In this document: one piece after another, positions 1 to 11,112 of the stretch | Numbering within the stretch: position 1 is the first letter of the stretch | How the letters are laid out: every line of letters starts with the position of its first letter | Source of the DNA: Forficula auricularia | Lineage: Eukaryota; Arthropoda; Insecta; Dermaptera; Forficulidae | Assembly (NCBI GenBank): GCA_024734495.1 | Contig: JALMQS010000136.1 | Coordinates: 558,001-622,000 of the forward strand | Direction of reading: 5' to 3' | DNA: 64,000 nt | Position numbers and translations under genes: made by a program | The notes under the pieces: model-generated | The model's input: the letters and a program-made list of their open reading frames with translations, nothing else | Database searches by the model: none | What the model was told of the DNA's origin: nothing

Positions 1-394
1 AAAACCAACTTTATTTGATATATATCTATCTTTAGAAAAAAACAGTCTCGGTTTATTTTACTTTATTTATTTTTCAAGTCAACGGACTATAATATTGTTT
101 CCTTTAAATTGAAATTTGATTAAAATGGAAAAAATTAATATACCGGATGATTCGCAATACACGTTCTATATTTTTTATTTTGACAACGGAATGTAATTGA
201 AACAGGGAAATAAAAAAATTATTACCTAAACCTATTTGAACTACCTATCAGTCTATGACATTTTCGTTTTCCTGAACAACCCATAAGTATGTAGCTCATA
301 AAAAACACATCTAGAAATAGAAATAATAATATAAATTGATTGGGCTGTTGTTGGATAGATCTTTTCAAAAGAAAAAACCTTTAAGGATAAAAAA

Positions 395-2045
395 AATCAA
401 CTGGTGTGTTCACCACATTACTTTCACATTCTCACTTATTTGAAATCATCGCGACACTCCTAATTTACACCCCTTTCATTTATTTCAATCAGATTAAGAT
501 TTACACACGACTAATAACTCATGATACTTGATAAGTACACCAATTTAAAAAAAATCGTCATTGCCGTTTTTTAGAAAAAAAAAATGTTAGCCTCATCCAC
601 ATTAGTTCACGGGTGAAGTGAAACTTTAATTTTAAAACCCACTAATAACTCATGACAAATAAAATTTATTAAAATTAAGAAATTTAAATTATTCTTTTGA
701 TCGATCACTGAATGGAGGATAGATATCGGAGATGATTAATTATAGGAAAATAAGTTTTTTTATTTAATTAGTTTTTCCTCTTATTAAAAACAAGGACTAA
801 AAAATGATCAAGGACAGTCGATGGTGGAGAAGTAATCTCCGAAGTCGAAGATCAAATACAATGTATACATTAATTCATGTAAAATAATTGGTTCAATAAA
901 TTATTCTTTTAAAACCCACTAATTGTTTACGATAAATAAAATTAATTAAAATTAAGAAAATTTTAAAATCAAGGGAATTGATTGGATGATCGGGGAGAGA
1001 AGGAAAACCAATCGACTTGATTGGGGAATAATGGAATTGAAATAATTATCGGAAAAGACATTTTTTTATCTAATTAGATTTTTCCTCTTATTAAAACAAG
1101 GACTAAAGATGAATAAGGACACTCGATGGTGGAGAAGTAATCTCCGGAATCGAAGCAAAAATACAATGTATACATTAATTAATGTAAAATAATTGGTTCA
1201 ATAAAATTTATTTAAAATCAAGGCTTCTCTTTTATTCCCCCTCTAATAGGTCATTTCCCTTGTATTGGAACAAACAAATTAAAACTGATACGTCGCTAAA
1301 GATGTTTCAATTAAAAAAAAAAATCTTTCATGAAAATGAAAACTTCCGGTGCTCCGATTTCAATGACTGATTTATTGCGCCACGCAGAGGTGGGCAGCCC
1401 TTTACAGAAAGAAAATAGATTTATTTACAAATTAGGTTCCAACCCTCATCAGCCGTCCAAATAATTACTCCAGATGTTGTGGATATTAGTAAAAAGTACA
1501 TGTGTCTATGAGCGCCAGTAGGACTCCAGAACCGAGGCCTGAGTGTTGGGAGCGCCAAAAGCCCCCTACAACTGTAATTGCGATCAAGAAAAAAAACAAT
1601 AATCAAATATTACAATATTACAAACAAAAAACAAAAAAAAACAAAGAACATAAATAAAAATTAACATTAAAATGCTAAAAAAAATAAAATAAAACTCTTA
1701 AAATAGGCTGGCCACCGCAGAAAGCTTGTTGTACTCCTTCTAGCATATATCGAGATTTAGTCTCAAATTTTTGTAGCTCTGAGACTTATGGTTCCGAAAG
1801 GCAAAGGAGGTACATACGTAGGCACTGGCCAATGGAGTTTTTGCTCCTTTTTGGCCTCTGGGGACCACAATATTCGGTTTTATGTGTTAATTCCGGTTGA
1901 CAACTATTAAGAGCATTGATTCCTTTCCACCTTGAAGTTACAAAATGAAATTAACTTTTTTCATCTCTGAGATACAAACTCTCAAAGAGTCAGGACAGAG
2001 ACAGGCGATCCCAATACTTCACAATACTATATTCTATAGAATATA
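395..2045 (-). repeat. Old dispersed repeat, copy 1, split by MOD units
   Basis: Two segments (1705-2045 and 395-560) and a short piece near 1330-1365 match, in reverse complement and in the same relative order, the sequence at 39835-40375. Shared landmarks are a Y-rich run ending ACTCCTTCTAGCATATAT, TTTTTGGCCTCTGGG, and ACGACTAATAACTCATGA. Two MOD units (about 655-1215) lie between the segments here and are absent from the second copy. No coding potential and no clear terminal repeats were found. The element class is unknown. Confidence 0.55.
655..1215 (+). repeat. Two MOD units
   Basis: Two copies of the ~165-bp MOD unit (about 733-905 and 1035-1213). Each has the AAGAGG...CCTCTT arm pair (or a decayed form), the GGAGA-AGTAA-TCTCC hairpin, TGTATACATTAATT and the closing AAAATAATTGGTTCAATAAA. 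The first copy is more decayed (TCTCCGAAGTCGAAG). They interrupt the older repeat at 395-2045. Confidence 0.8.
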
Positions 2046-2964
2046 AAAAAGAGAATTTTTCTAAGATGTTGCGCGGTCGTAAAAAAGTATATTATTGATC
2101 AGAATTCAATTTATTTAGGTTATTTAAACCATAAAACAATCATAAAAAACTACTGTGTTTATTTAAAAAATTTTAACTAATAGAAAAAAATTACAAAAAT
2201 ATAGTGATTTTTGCAATTTTTCATAAGTTTCAAGTTCGATTCGCGAGCGGAAGATGGTATCCGATTTTAATTTTTTATGGTGTTTTTCTTCTTATTACAA
2301 TAGGCAACTTATTCGCACTAAAGTACTTAAAAAAAATTCAGTTTTTTCGACCCATCCTACTGTAGAAATTGAATTTTTTTTCGCCATCTTTCAATTACAT
2401 TTAATAGTCGAAATAAAAAAAGTTTGCGCATGTGTTATGTATCACCCTGTATGTTATCATAAATGGAGTAATTAATTTTTTTAATGAAAGGGCAAAGAAT
2501 TCTTGAGCTTTCATAAATTGTATTATATATTTTTTTCAAAGACCCTATCTATACACAGTAAATATATAATTAGAGAGCGACTCTAAGGCTCAGAGAAAAT
2601 AGAATCTTTAGTTGTTAGAGGGATTCGATTTTCTATTTAAAAATTAAATTAATTTTTTATATTAAAACTTAAATAAAAGAATTATAATATAATATATAAA
2701 TAATAAATGAAATCAAATTGATTTTTGTATGTTCATTAGGACGTGGTTTTGTATAGGCAAAAATTAATTAAACTTTATTTACAATCCGTATAATTTCGGG
2801 GGCAATTTCATATCAAAAGCTACTGTTTCATATGGCAAGAGGCAGAAATTAAAAATAGAATTACGACTTCTCGATTCTTAAAGATAAAACATTCACCAGG
2901 TCTCATATATTCTACATTATCTCTATAATAAAATATAAAGTTATTTTAACCAAATTAATTTTGA

Positions 2965-3140
2965 TCTATCTTATCTTATCTTATTATATTGAAAGATCAA
3001 TTCTTGTATGTTTATTAGAACGTGGTACGGTGGCGAGTGATACGTCTTGATGATGGCCATATCGGGTGTACCTAAACGTTGCTAAAAATATAAACTATGT
3101 TTTATTTCAATTTTATTTTATTTTGGCTTCAAAAAATTAT
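2965..3140 (+). repeat. Rearranged HEL fragment
   Basis: Begins with the HEL 5' signature (repeated CTTATCTTATT), then jumps to the HEL middle (GTGATACGTCTTGATGATGG and TAAACGTTGCTAAAAATATAAAC), so it is an internally deleted or chimeric copy. Confidence 0.55.
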
Positions 3141-3290
3141 ATATATAATAGCCCAGATTAATTTCAGCAACGCTAACATAATGCTGCCGACAGGGAACCC
3201 TGAAGCCGTCGGTATATTTGGGGCAAATTTGAAATATAATTGTAATTTGAACTCGAATTTTGAAATGAAAGACTCCAATTGATTTTATTT

Positions 3291-3500
3291 TATCTACTCT
3301 TATTAAACGAGCAAAAATTGTATATTTGTTTATATATATATTTGTATCTTAGTTCTATTTTGAAAACGGCTCTAACGATTTTGATGAAATTCACGGGTTA
3401 GGGGGTTTTTGGGGTGACAATTCGATCTGTCATGGTCTCATCTTCGACAAAATTGTTTTTGATGGGTTTTTTCATAAACAAATTAATTATTCTCAGGTAG
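3291..3500 (+). repeat. HEL 5' segment
   Basis: Starts CTCTTATTAAACGAGCAAAAATTG and continues through the GAAAACGGCTCTAACGATTT block, GACAATTCGATCTGTCATGG and TTTTTGATGGGTTTTTT, the standard HEL order. It ends where the HEL middle would start. Confidence 0.65.
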
Positions 3501-3610
3501 AAAATCCCATTCTTAGGGTTTTAAAAAAGGTTACTATTTTACTTTTGTACCCAGGCAGACAATGGGTTGGCTTAATTCATTGTTCTCAAATGCCTTGAAG
3601 AACTATTGTG

Positions 3611-3770
3611 TTCGAGGGGTGAACGGCGATTGGAATTAGGTGTACACCTTCTTTGGAATTACTTTGGAATTCATTAGATAATCTATTGTTATCTATTGTC
3701 TTCTACTTGGAAATGAAAGTGGAAGTGGAAGTAGGTGTACACGATTTTAGGTCTCGGTTCACCCCTCGAT
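3611..3770. mobile_element. Small terminal-inverted-repeat element
   Basis: TTCGAGGGGTGAAC at the left and GTTCACCCCTCGA at the right form inverted ends, with a second inner pair GTGTACAC/AGGTGTACAC. TTGTG flanks both sides, a possible 5-bp target duplication. About 160 bp and non-coding. The class is unknown and only one copy was seen. Confidence 0.35.
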
Positions 3771-3959
3771 TGTGATTAAACGTTAGAATTATTAACAAAC
3801 GTTTTATAATTGTTTTTATAAAGAACCTTATTTATTTAATAGAATAAAAAATAATCAAGAATTTATTTAAAAATATCTTTCGCATAAGCAGGTCTCAATT
3901 TTCAGAAAAAATAACACATTTTGATAGGTTTTATTTATTATCAATTGGATGAATAAAAA

Positions 3960-4062
3960 TGAATCATGTGGTTGAATCAAGACAGGTGCAGGAGGTGGGG
4001 ATCCGGGGATGAGGTCGAGCGGGGTGGAGGTGGGGGTACCCCCCCCGTACAGTGGTCGAATA
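3960..4062 (+). repeat. G-rich tract
   Basis: A purine-rich, G-rich stretch with many GG and GGG runs, ending in a GGTACC-centred palindrome with eight C. It resembles the complement of the C-rich tract at 48660-48812. Both lie next to HEL ends, so it may be HEL-associated low-complexity DNA. Confidence 0.5.
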
Positions 4063-4213
4063 CTATATATATTTGTATTTTTTTTTATTTGAAAACGGCT
4101 CTCATATAAAAATCGACCTTTTTATCAGAATTTTAAATTAAAAATAATATTAAAATAAAGCTTTTAACTGAAGGAAGGAGTTACCGAGCATCGCTCGGTG
4201 CCTCTAGGTACTT
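4062..4213 (+). mobile_element. Short HEL derivative with both ends
   Basis: Contains the HEL GAAAACGGCTCT block joined directly to the 3' portion (AAAAATCGACCTTTTTATC, then TTACCGAGCATCGCTCGGT and GGTACTT). The middle 600 bp is missing. The 3' hairpin ACCGAGC-ATC-GCTCGGT is intact but CTAA is replaced by CTTT. Confidence 0.6.
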
Positions 4214-4949
4214 TTATTTATTGGGCCTCCGAGGAGCGGGCCGCCTCTTTCAAGACCATTACACAAATTTATTTACAAATCTTTCACACTTTCGGCTTCT
4301 GAACAAATTAATTCAGATTCACAGCGGGTGGCTGAGAGAGCCAGGATTAACCCTTAAGAAACATTAAATATATTGATAATTATTCCTCCCTCCCTCACCA
4401 GTCAAAAATTAAATATTCAATTCACTTTTCTTTCCGAACAGAAGAAGAAATTATTCACATCTTATTTGATTTATATTTGATATATTATTTGTTTATTTTT
4501 TAATAATTCGGCACTTTTTTATAATTTTTTAAAAATCTAAATTTTGTTATTCTTATTTTTTGATTTTTACAAAATTGAACGAACACGTATGCCCGAATTT
4601 CTCATGGCAATACTGGAGCAGCCTGTCATACAAACAACACCTGATCTCTTTTAAATATTTGGAGCCTTATATCGATCCCAAATTTTAAAAAAATGATATA
4701 ATATAATTCTCCTCCTCACACGATCCCACTTATTTAAATAAATATACATATTTCCACACAAAAAATATCCCAATGGTGTAGATTATAGAAGAAAAAAAAT
4801 ACTTCCAGATTCATATCTAGAGCCTCATTTCTGTAGCTGTGTCAGGACGAAAATGAGGCGAAACTTTTAAGAGACTATGTATTTTCGGGAGTTTACAGGT
4901 ATACATTTGGAGTGTGGTTTTTTAAGAGGAATAAAATTTTTGGACGGAG

Positions 4950-5030
4950 ACGCCGCCCGCCAGGGCACTCAGCCTCGAAGGGCCGAGCTTCGAGGGCGTG
5001 CCGAAGGCACCCACGAAAAGCTCGTATACT
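4950..5030. repeat. GC-rich hairpin island
   Basis: An isolated GC-rich segment in AT-rich DNA with nested inverted repeats (CCTCGAAGGGCCGAGCTTCGAGG, here split as CCTCGAAG/CTTCGAGG and GTGCC/GGCAC). It abuts the HEL-type junction ATACTAGAATTTGCCC. The layout resembles a Helitron-type end, but the class is uncertain. Confidence 0.4.
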
Positions 5031-5386
5031 AGAATTTGCCCATTTAATTAATCAAAGGTATTTTTCTATAAAATAATTCATTAGAATATCAATTTCATTC
5101 TCTTAAAAAATCCGACAATTCGAAGGATCGTACTATACACATATTAATATGATTTTTAAATACAGTTACATTCTAAACTTTGTGGCCAGTGATACGTCTT
5201 GATGATGGCCATAGCGGGTGTAAACGTTGCTAAAAATATAAACTAAGTTTATTTCAATTTTATTTTATTTTGGCTTGGGAAAAAAATCGGCATTTTTACC
5301 TGAATTTAAAATTAAAAATAATATTAATATATCGCTTTGAACTGAATCAAAAAATTACCGATCATCGCTCGGTGTTCCAGGTACTA
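5030..5386 (+). mobile_element. HEL 3' half
   Basis: Runs from AGAATTTGCCCATTTAATT through TCCGACAATTCGAAGGATCG, GTGATACGTCTTGATGATGG and TTTTATTTTGGCTT to the terminal hairpin (ACCGATC-ATC-GCTCGGT) and GGTACTAA. The hairpin followed by about ten bases and CTAA fits the Helitron 3' end rule (hairpin, then CTRR). No MOD unit sits at the internal site in this copy. Confidence 0.65.
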
Positions 5387-5657
5387 AAATATTATATAGT
5401 GAAACTTGAACTGATATATTATATTCCGTTGCTTGAATTGAAATGGCTAACATCCTTTTTATCATGAGATACAAATAACATTTTACATTAAAAGATGTAT
5501 GAAAAAGGTAAGACATATGTCAGAGGATCAAAACAGACAAGAAAGATTATTCAATATTCAACAGTTGGCATTAAAAGAATCTGGCTTTTTTTTATTCCAT
5601 TTATTTCCATTTATTTCTTAGAAGTCTATCTTATATATATAAGAGTCTTAGAAGTCT

Positions 5658-5765
5658 AATATATATATATATATATATGTCATTAGAGGTTTTTCGGGTT
5701 TCTCCGCGTGGGTTTGAGAGTTTTACTCGACGTTTCGGCTCTCCTTTTGGAGTCATTTTCAAGAT
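5658..5765 (-). repeat. AT microsatellite and degenerate hammerhead-like repeat
   Basis: A (TA)n run near 5658-5678 is followed, on the minus strand, by CTCC-AAAA-GGAG, then GCCGAAACGTCGAG. The same sequence recurs at 48425-48545. The GAAACGTC tail matches the hammerhead-like set, but the CTGANGA half is degenerate (TTGAAAATGA). Confidence 0.45.
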
Positions 5766-5839
5766 AGGGGGTGGGTGGTCTACGTAGTCTTAACCTTGTA
5801 GTCCAAGGTTCGTTTTGGATGATGTCTATATATATATAT

Positions 5840-6862
5840 ATAGACAACATCGCTCAAGCTCGCTTATATATTTTGTTTGGCCGACTTCAAAAAGTGATTT
5901 CATGTAATAATTTCTTTATCTTCACAAAGAGAAACAAAGAGGTTGTCCTCCTCTTGATGCAAATAAACATACACACATATATATCGAGATGATATATCTG
6001 TATATATATTATTTATTTGTTTATAAATAATATATATACAGATATATCATCTCGATATATATGTGTGTATGTTTATTTGCCTCAAGCAGAGGACAACCTC
6101 TTTGTTTCTCTTTGTGAATCAACAACTCTGCTACTCTCGGCAAAACAAAAACTTTTCAATGCTTTATCTTCGTTTAGTTTAGTTGTAACTAAATAAGATA
6201 ATTATTTTATACCTTTTAGTGCATTTTATTTTATTTTTGAGTTCTTATTATTTTATTTGTTTCATTTAATTTTTTTGAAGTCGGTTTTTTTTTCTAAAAA
6301 TTATTTTTATTTTTCTCTTTTTAGTGATGTTAAGAATAGTGACTTATGATAATACCTTACATGCATCTCGTAAGAGAAAGATTCGGGTGCAGGAATCAGA
6401 AATTGATAATAAAATTCAATTCATAAATAGATAAATTATCTCGAAACGTTAGCGGGTGTTAAATGAACGTTTTAAGATTGTGTTTATATTATAAAAGATT
6501 TTATTTTTATAATTTCGATTATTTCTTCATTAGAATTGGAGATTTCTGTTATTTTGTCATTTATCATATCATCAGAACTTGACCAAATTAATAGGGGCCC
6601 ACCCTTAAGATACCTCCTTTCCAATAAAAAAAGAATCATCGAAATCGGTCCGTGCACAAAGAACTTATGCGTGAACATACATAAATAATAGATAAAAAAG
6701 GTCCAATACCAATGAAAAAAGCGGGACCAATCGGGAACTAGACTGAACCCAATGCAAAAAAAATCATCGAAATCGGCAAAGAGAAATAATTGTTCAAACA
6801 CAAAAAAAAAAAACAGACAATCCGTTAAATTGTAACCTCCTGCTATTTTCGAAGTCGGTTAA
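5840..6862 (-). mobile_element. GAC element copy 1, split by HHF
   Basis: Reverse-oriented GAC copy. It begins in the central GCTCGCTTATATA region, passes the inner boundary GAAGTCGGTTTTT near 6280, and ends GAAGTCGGTTAAAAA at 6862. Typical internal blocks are present: AGTGATGTTAAGAATAGTGA, CTCGAAACGTTAGCGGG, CAGAACTTGACCAAATTAAT and AGACTGAACCCAATGC. An HHF foldback interrupts it at 5924-6161. Only chance reading frames occur. Confidence 0.8.
5914..6171. mobile_element. HHF foldback insertion
   Basis: A near-perfect palindrome: arms of about 90 bp (CAAAGAGGTTGTCCTC, GCAAATAAACATACACAC, GATGATATATCTGTATATAT) meet near 6015 with a TTTGTTTA centre. The right arm alone continues into CAACTCTGCTACTCTCGGC and CTTTTCAAT. 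CTTTATCTTC occurs at both edges (5914-5923 and 6162-6171) as a 10-bp target duplication, splitting the GAC element. The hammerhead-like core found in other HHF copies is missing here. Confidence 0.8.
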
Positions 6863-6879
6863 AAAGAAGAAAAAGGGAG

Positions 6880-7370
6880 ATTTACGAGTTTAAACATTAA
6901 ACACCCTCCAAAAAAACAAAATCCTACCTCTCTGATTATGAATGCTAGAAACATCAAAACCTAGCAAAAGGGCCAATTTAAATAAATTATTTGTCCTAAC
7001 ATATAGGCACTGATTAAATTTTTTTTCATGTCTTTTATTTTTTAATCTAAGAGGGGTTAATACTATACATATACTATTTTGTTTCTTTCCCTTCCCCTCT
7101 CCGTTCCTTCCTTTTCAAGGTTTTACTTAATCGATTTGGTAATGCATTTTCATGAGTCTAATACACAAAGTTCCTTCCCCATTAGCTGGACATGTGATCT
7201 AAAACGCTAAACATTTGCGCCTTCTGCAAAAAATTGTTTCTTTTAACGAATATGATTCTAATTATTATCCATCACGAATGGGTTAAAAAAGAATTAATAA
7301 TAATTATTATACTAAAAAATTCTACCTGCTTTTTTTATATCTGAGCTCAAATCGTCTTTGGCTATAGACT
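6880..7370. other. Unrecognised AT-rich DNA
   Basis: No open frame, inverted end or match to the repeat families of the window was seen here. Confidence 0.5.
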
Positions 7371-7374
7371 GAAT

Positions 7375-8774
7375 GACTTTTATAAACAAAAAAAAAACAC
7401 TGACGTAAAAAATTAAATGCAACAAATAAAATAATAAGAACTCAAAAATCAAATGAAATGCACTAAAAGGTATAAAATAATTATCTAATTTAATTACAAC
7501 TAAACGACGAAATTTTTACATGAAATCACTTTTTAGTGCTAAACATACATTTTATGAATCGCACTCGACGAATCTTACTTAGTACGTTTGGCGTGTAATG
7601 AAGACAACATCGCGTAAGCTCGCTTATATACTTTGTTTGGCACCGACTTCAAAAAGTGATTTCATGTAAATATTTCGTCGTTTAGCTGTAACTAAAGTAG
7701 ATATTTATTTTATACCTTTTAGTGCATTTCATTTGATTTTTGAGTTCTTATTATTTTATTTGTTGCATTTAATTTTTTGAAGTCGGTTTTATTATTTTTT
7801 TATAAAAACTATTTTTATTTTTCTCTTTTTAGTGATGTTATTAACAGTGACTTAAGATAATATTTTGTATGCATCTCGTAAGAGAAAGCGTAGGGCGAAT
7901 GAATCAGAAAATTATAAAAAAATCTATTCACAAATATAGAAATTCTCTCGAAACGTTCCCGGGTTTTAAATGAACGTTTTAAGATTGTTTTTTTTTATAT
8001 AAAAGATTTTACTTATTTATTTGCTCATAAGAATTGGAGATTTACGTTATTTAGTCATTGATCATTTCATCAGAACTTAAACAAATTATTTTAGGTTAAA
8101 AAAAATAAAATGGGAGATGGAGTCTTCTGTTTTTAAATAAAATAATTTTTAATTATTTCTAGAGACTATAGTTTCGAAGGCATTGCCTTCATCATCAGAC
8201 TATCACAAATATTTTATATATATTTGTGATAGACTGATGATGACGGCTATGCCTTCGAAACTATAGTCTCTAGAAATAATTAAAAATTATTTTATTTAAG
8301 AACAGAAAACTCTCATTTTATTTTTTTAACCTAAAATAAAAACAATTCTGTTACCATCGACAGTGAAATCTTTTATTCAACTAATATTAAACAAATTAAT
8401 ATAGGAACACTTCTAAGGCACCCCCTTTCTAATAAAAAAAGAATCATCGAACTCGGTCCACCTGACAAAAAGTTATCGCTGAACATACATAAAATATATA
8501 AATAGTTAGGTATCCTGACTACATTGGAGCTATACTGAATCCTAACGCAGAAAGAATCATTAAAATGAGTTCATAAACAAAGAAGTTATGCGCGAACATT
8601 CATAACAAAAAAAGCCAATACCAATGAAAAAAAATGGGACCAATCTGGAACTAGACTGAACCCAATGCAAAAAAAATAATCAAAATCGGTTCACAATTGG
8701 CGAAGAAATCAATTAACATAGATAAAAAAAGAAATGTGGAAATGAGAACCTCCTCCTTTTTTGAAGTCGGTTAA
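7375..8774 (-). mobile_element. GAC element copy 2, split by HHF
   Basis: Complete reverse-oriented GAC copy with the inner inverted-repeat module (about 7410-7790; arms carry AAACGACGAAAT / ATTTCGTCGTTTAG around ACTCGACGAATCTTACTTAGTAC) followed by the longer module ending CTCCTCCTTTTTTGAAGTCGGTTAAAAA. A hammerhead-bearing foldback was inserted at 8089-8386. Confidence 0.8.
8077..8398. mobile_element. HHF foldback with two opposed hammerhead-like motifs
   Basis: TTAAACAAATTA at 8077-8088 and 8387-8398 is a 12-bp target duplication; other GAC copies show the empty site. The insert is an inverted repeat centred near 8217. Each arm has a hammerhead-like sequence: minus strand 8162-8199 and plus strand 8228-8274. 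On the plus strand the parts are TAGA (stem I), CTGATGA, helix II, CGAA, ACTATAGT (stem III), C, TCTA (stem I). Stem I pairs 4 bp (TAGA/TCTA). The minus-strand copy has a longer helix II (GAAGGC/GCCTTC). One extra T lies between CTGATGA and helix II. Confidence 0.8.
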
Positions 8775-9129
8775 AAATAATACTTTGTTATATTCCTTAC
8801 CAGTTGTTTCCGTCTGTAAATTAGGTAACAAGTTTAAGACTGGTTTCTATAAACAAAAAAATACAGAAAACTTTACAGTAAACTCGTTTAAATAAAATAC
8901 GTATAACTTTGTCTTTGCCAAAGAATGAAATCAATCTTGAATCAAATAAAATTCTCTTCAATTTAGCTTCAATGAAACTTTCACACCCGGCGACAATTCA
9001 GAACATGATATTATTTTTATATCGATAAGTCTTAAAGAAATTCTTTTTGGTTGTATTATTTAAATTATTTGAATAGATTTGTTTTACCACTGAGATTTAA
9101 TTAAAGTAATAAATAATTGAAAGCCAGTC

Positions 9130-10928
9130 AAATATAAATTTCATTTATTTATTTGTCGATGATTAGATGTTTTTACACGCTTTATATTAGCTTCACCTGT
9201 TGTATGTATGTATCTATGTATCAATGTGACTTTTATTCTGTTAAATTCCGAAAACATTTCTCTATAAAAATAATTGTTTAGTGTTTACTTAGTCAATTTA
9301 ATTGAAGATGGATAGGATTGAGAAGGGAAATTAATTGGATGGATTAATTTCCGCAATATGGTATTGGAATAATTATAAAGAGGTTTTTTCTTTAATTAGT
9401 TTTTTCCTCTTACTAAAAACAAGGACTAAAGATGATCAAGGACACTCGATGGTGGAGAAATAATCTCCGGAGTCGAAGCTAAAATACAATGTATACATTT
9501 ATTCATGTAAAATAATTGGTTTAATAAAATTTATAATTTAATTGAAATTAGATAAAAATAATAATAATAAATACATTTCATTCTGTTAAATTCCGCAAAC
9601 TTTTTTCTCTATAAAAATAATTAATTAGGCAAAAAAGGATTGGACGGTGGATTAGAATAAGGAGAACCAATCGACTTGATTGGGGAATAATGGAATTGAA
9701 ATAATTATCGGAAAAGAGGTTTTTTTATCTAATTAGATTTTTCCTCTTATTAAAAACAAGGACTAAAGATGAATAAGGACACTCGATGGTGGAGAAGTAA
9801 TCTTCGGAATCGAAGCAAAAATACAATGTATACATTAATTAATGTAAAATAATTGGTTTAATAAAATTTATAAAAAACAAAACAAAAAAGGATTGGTGTG
9901 AATGGGATTAACCAATCGACTTGATTGGGGAATAATGGAATTGAAATAATTATCGGAAAAGAGGTTTTTTTATCTATAATAATTAGATTTTTCCTCTTAT
10001 TAAAAACAAGGACTAAAGATGAATAAAGACACTCGATGGTGGAGAAGTAATCTCCGGAATCGAAGCAAAAATACAATGTATACATTAATTAATGTAAAAT
10101 AATTGGTTTAATAAAATTAAAATACAAAAAAGGGAGGTCCTGATTGGATCAAATATGAAATTGGAATAATTATCGGAAAAGAGGTTTTTTTCTATAATTA
10201 GTTTTTTCTTCTTATTAAAAACAAGGACTAAAAAAATGATCAAGGACACTCGATGGTGGAGAAGTAATCTCCGGAATCGAAGTTCAAAAACAATGTATGC
10301 ATAAATTCATGTAAAATAATTGGTTCAATAAAATTTATAAAAAAAGAGGAAGAATCGGGTAAGGGGAGAGAATAATTGAAATAATTATCGGAAAAGAGGT
10401 TTTTTTATCTAATTAGATTTTTCCTCTTATTAAAAACAAGGACTAAAAGATGATCAAGGACACTCGATGGAGGAGAAGTAATCTCCGGAATCGAAGCTCA
10501 AAAACAATCTATGCATAAATTTATGTAAAATAATTGGTTTAATAAAATTTATAAAAAAAAGAGATGAGAACTGGAGATTAGGAATAATTATCGGAAAAAA
10601 GGTTTTTTATTTAATTAGTTTTTTCCTCTTATTAAAAATAACGACTAAAAGATGATCAAGGACAGTCGATGGTGGAGAAGTAATCTCCGGAGTCGAAGCT
10701 CAAATATAATGTATACATTAATTCATGTAAAATAATTGGTTTAATAAAATTTATAAAAAAAAAAAAAAAAAAAAGGATGGATTAATTGTAAATAAATATT
10801 ATCGGAAAAGAGTTTTTTCTTCTTATTAAAAACAAGGACTAAAAAGATGATCAACATGGTGGGAAGTAATCTCCGAAGTCGATGTATACATTAATTCATG
10901 TAAAATAATTGGTTCAATAAAATTAAAA
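9130..10928 (+). repeat. MOD array: seven units with unlike spacers
   Basis: Starts with a terminal segment (ACACGCTTTATATTAGCTTC, then GTATG repeats and TCTGTTAAATTCCG) also found at 35085-35215 and 55140-55260. Seven units follow at about 9370, 9705, 9950, 10155, 10375, 10585 and 10800. Each unit holds AATTATCGGAAAAGAGG, a T run, ATCTAATTAGAT or a variant, TTCCTCTTATTAAAAA, CAAGGACTAAA, CACTCGATGGTGGAGAAG, TAATCTCCGG and TGTATACATTAATT. Units are separated by 25-70 bp purine-rich spacers that share GGATTGG-like runs but do not otherwise align. The last unit is shortened. Confidence 0.85.
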
Positions 10929-10948
10929 AAATAATATATATTTTAAAA

Positions 10949-11112
10949 AAACTAAAAAACACGCTTCTAAAAAGTACAAAATAATGTAATAATCAAAAAG
11001 CATTTGAAACTTTGTGAAAATTAATTAAAAGTACCTACATGTTTCTGCCCCCACACTTTTTGATTATTACATTATTTTGTACTTTTTAGAAGCGTGTTTT
11101 TTAGTTTTTTAA
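10949..11112. repeat. Long perfect inverted repeat
   Basis: Arms of roughly 53 bp at 10949-11003 and 11057-11112 match without visible mismatch over AAACACGCTTCTAAAAAGTA, CAAAATAATGTAATAATC and AAAAAG, around a ~55-bp loop containing CATGTTTCTGCCCCCACAC. It lies between the MOD array and the TTAA element. No second copy was noticed. Confidence 0.8.

Noticed and set aside
2254..2475. 73-codon plus-strand frame
   Set aside because: Low-complexity Phe-rich frame in AT-rich DNA with no motif.
5270..5467. 65-codon plus-strand frame
   Set aside because: Lies in the HEL 3' half and crosses the element's end; homologous HEL copies have stops.
6484..6801. 105-codon minus-strand frame, similar to frames at 31621 and 57061
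   Set aside because: All three are the same part of GAC read through. Stops differ between copies and no domain is recognisable, so it is not treated as coding.
9130..10928. CRISPR-like array (repeat units with unique spacers)
   Set aside because: Units are 165 bp, the DNA is eukaryotic, spacers vary in length and are purine-biased, and no cas genes are present. It is reported as a modular repeat instead.
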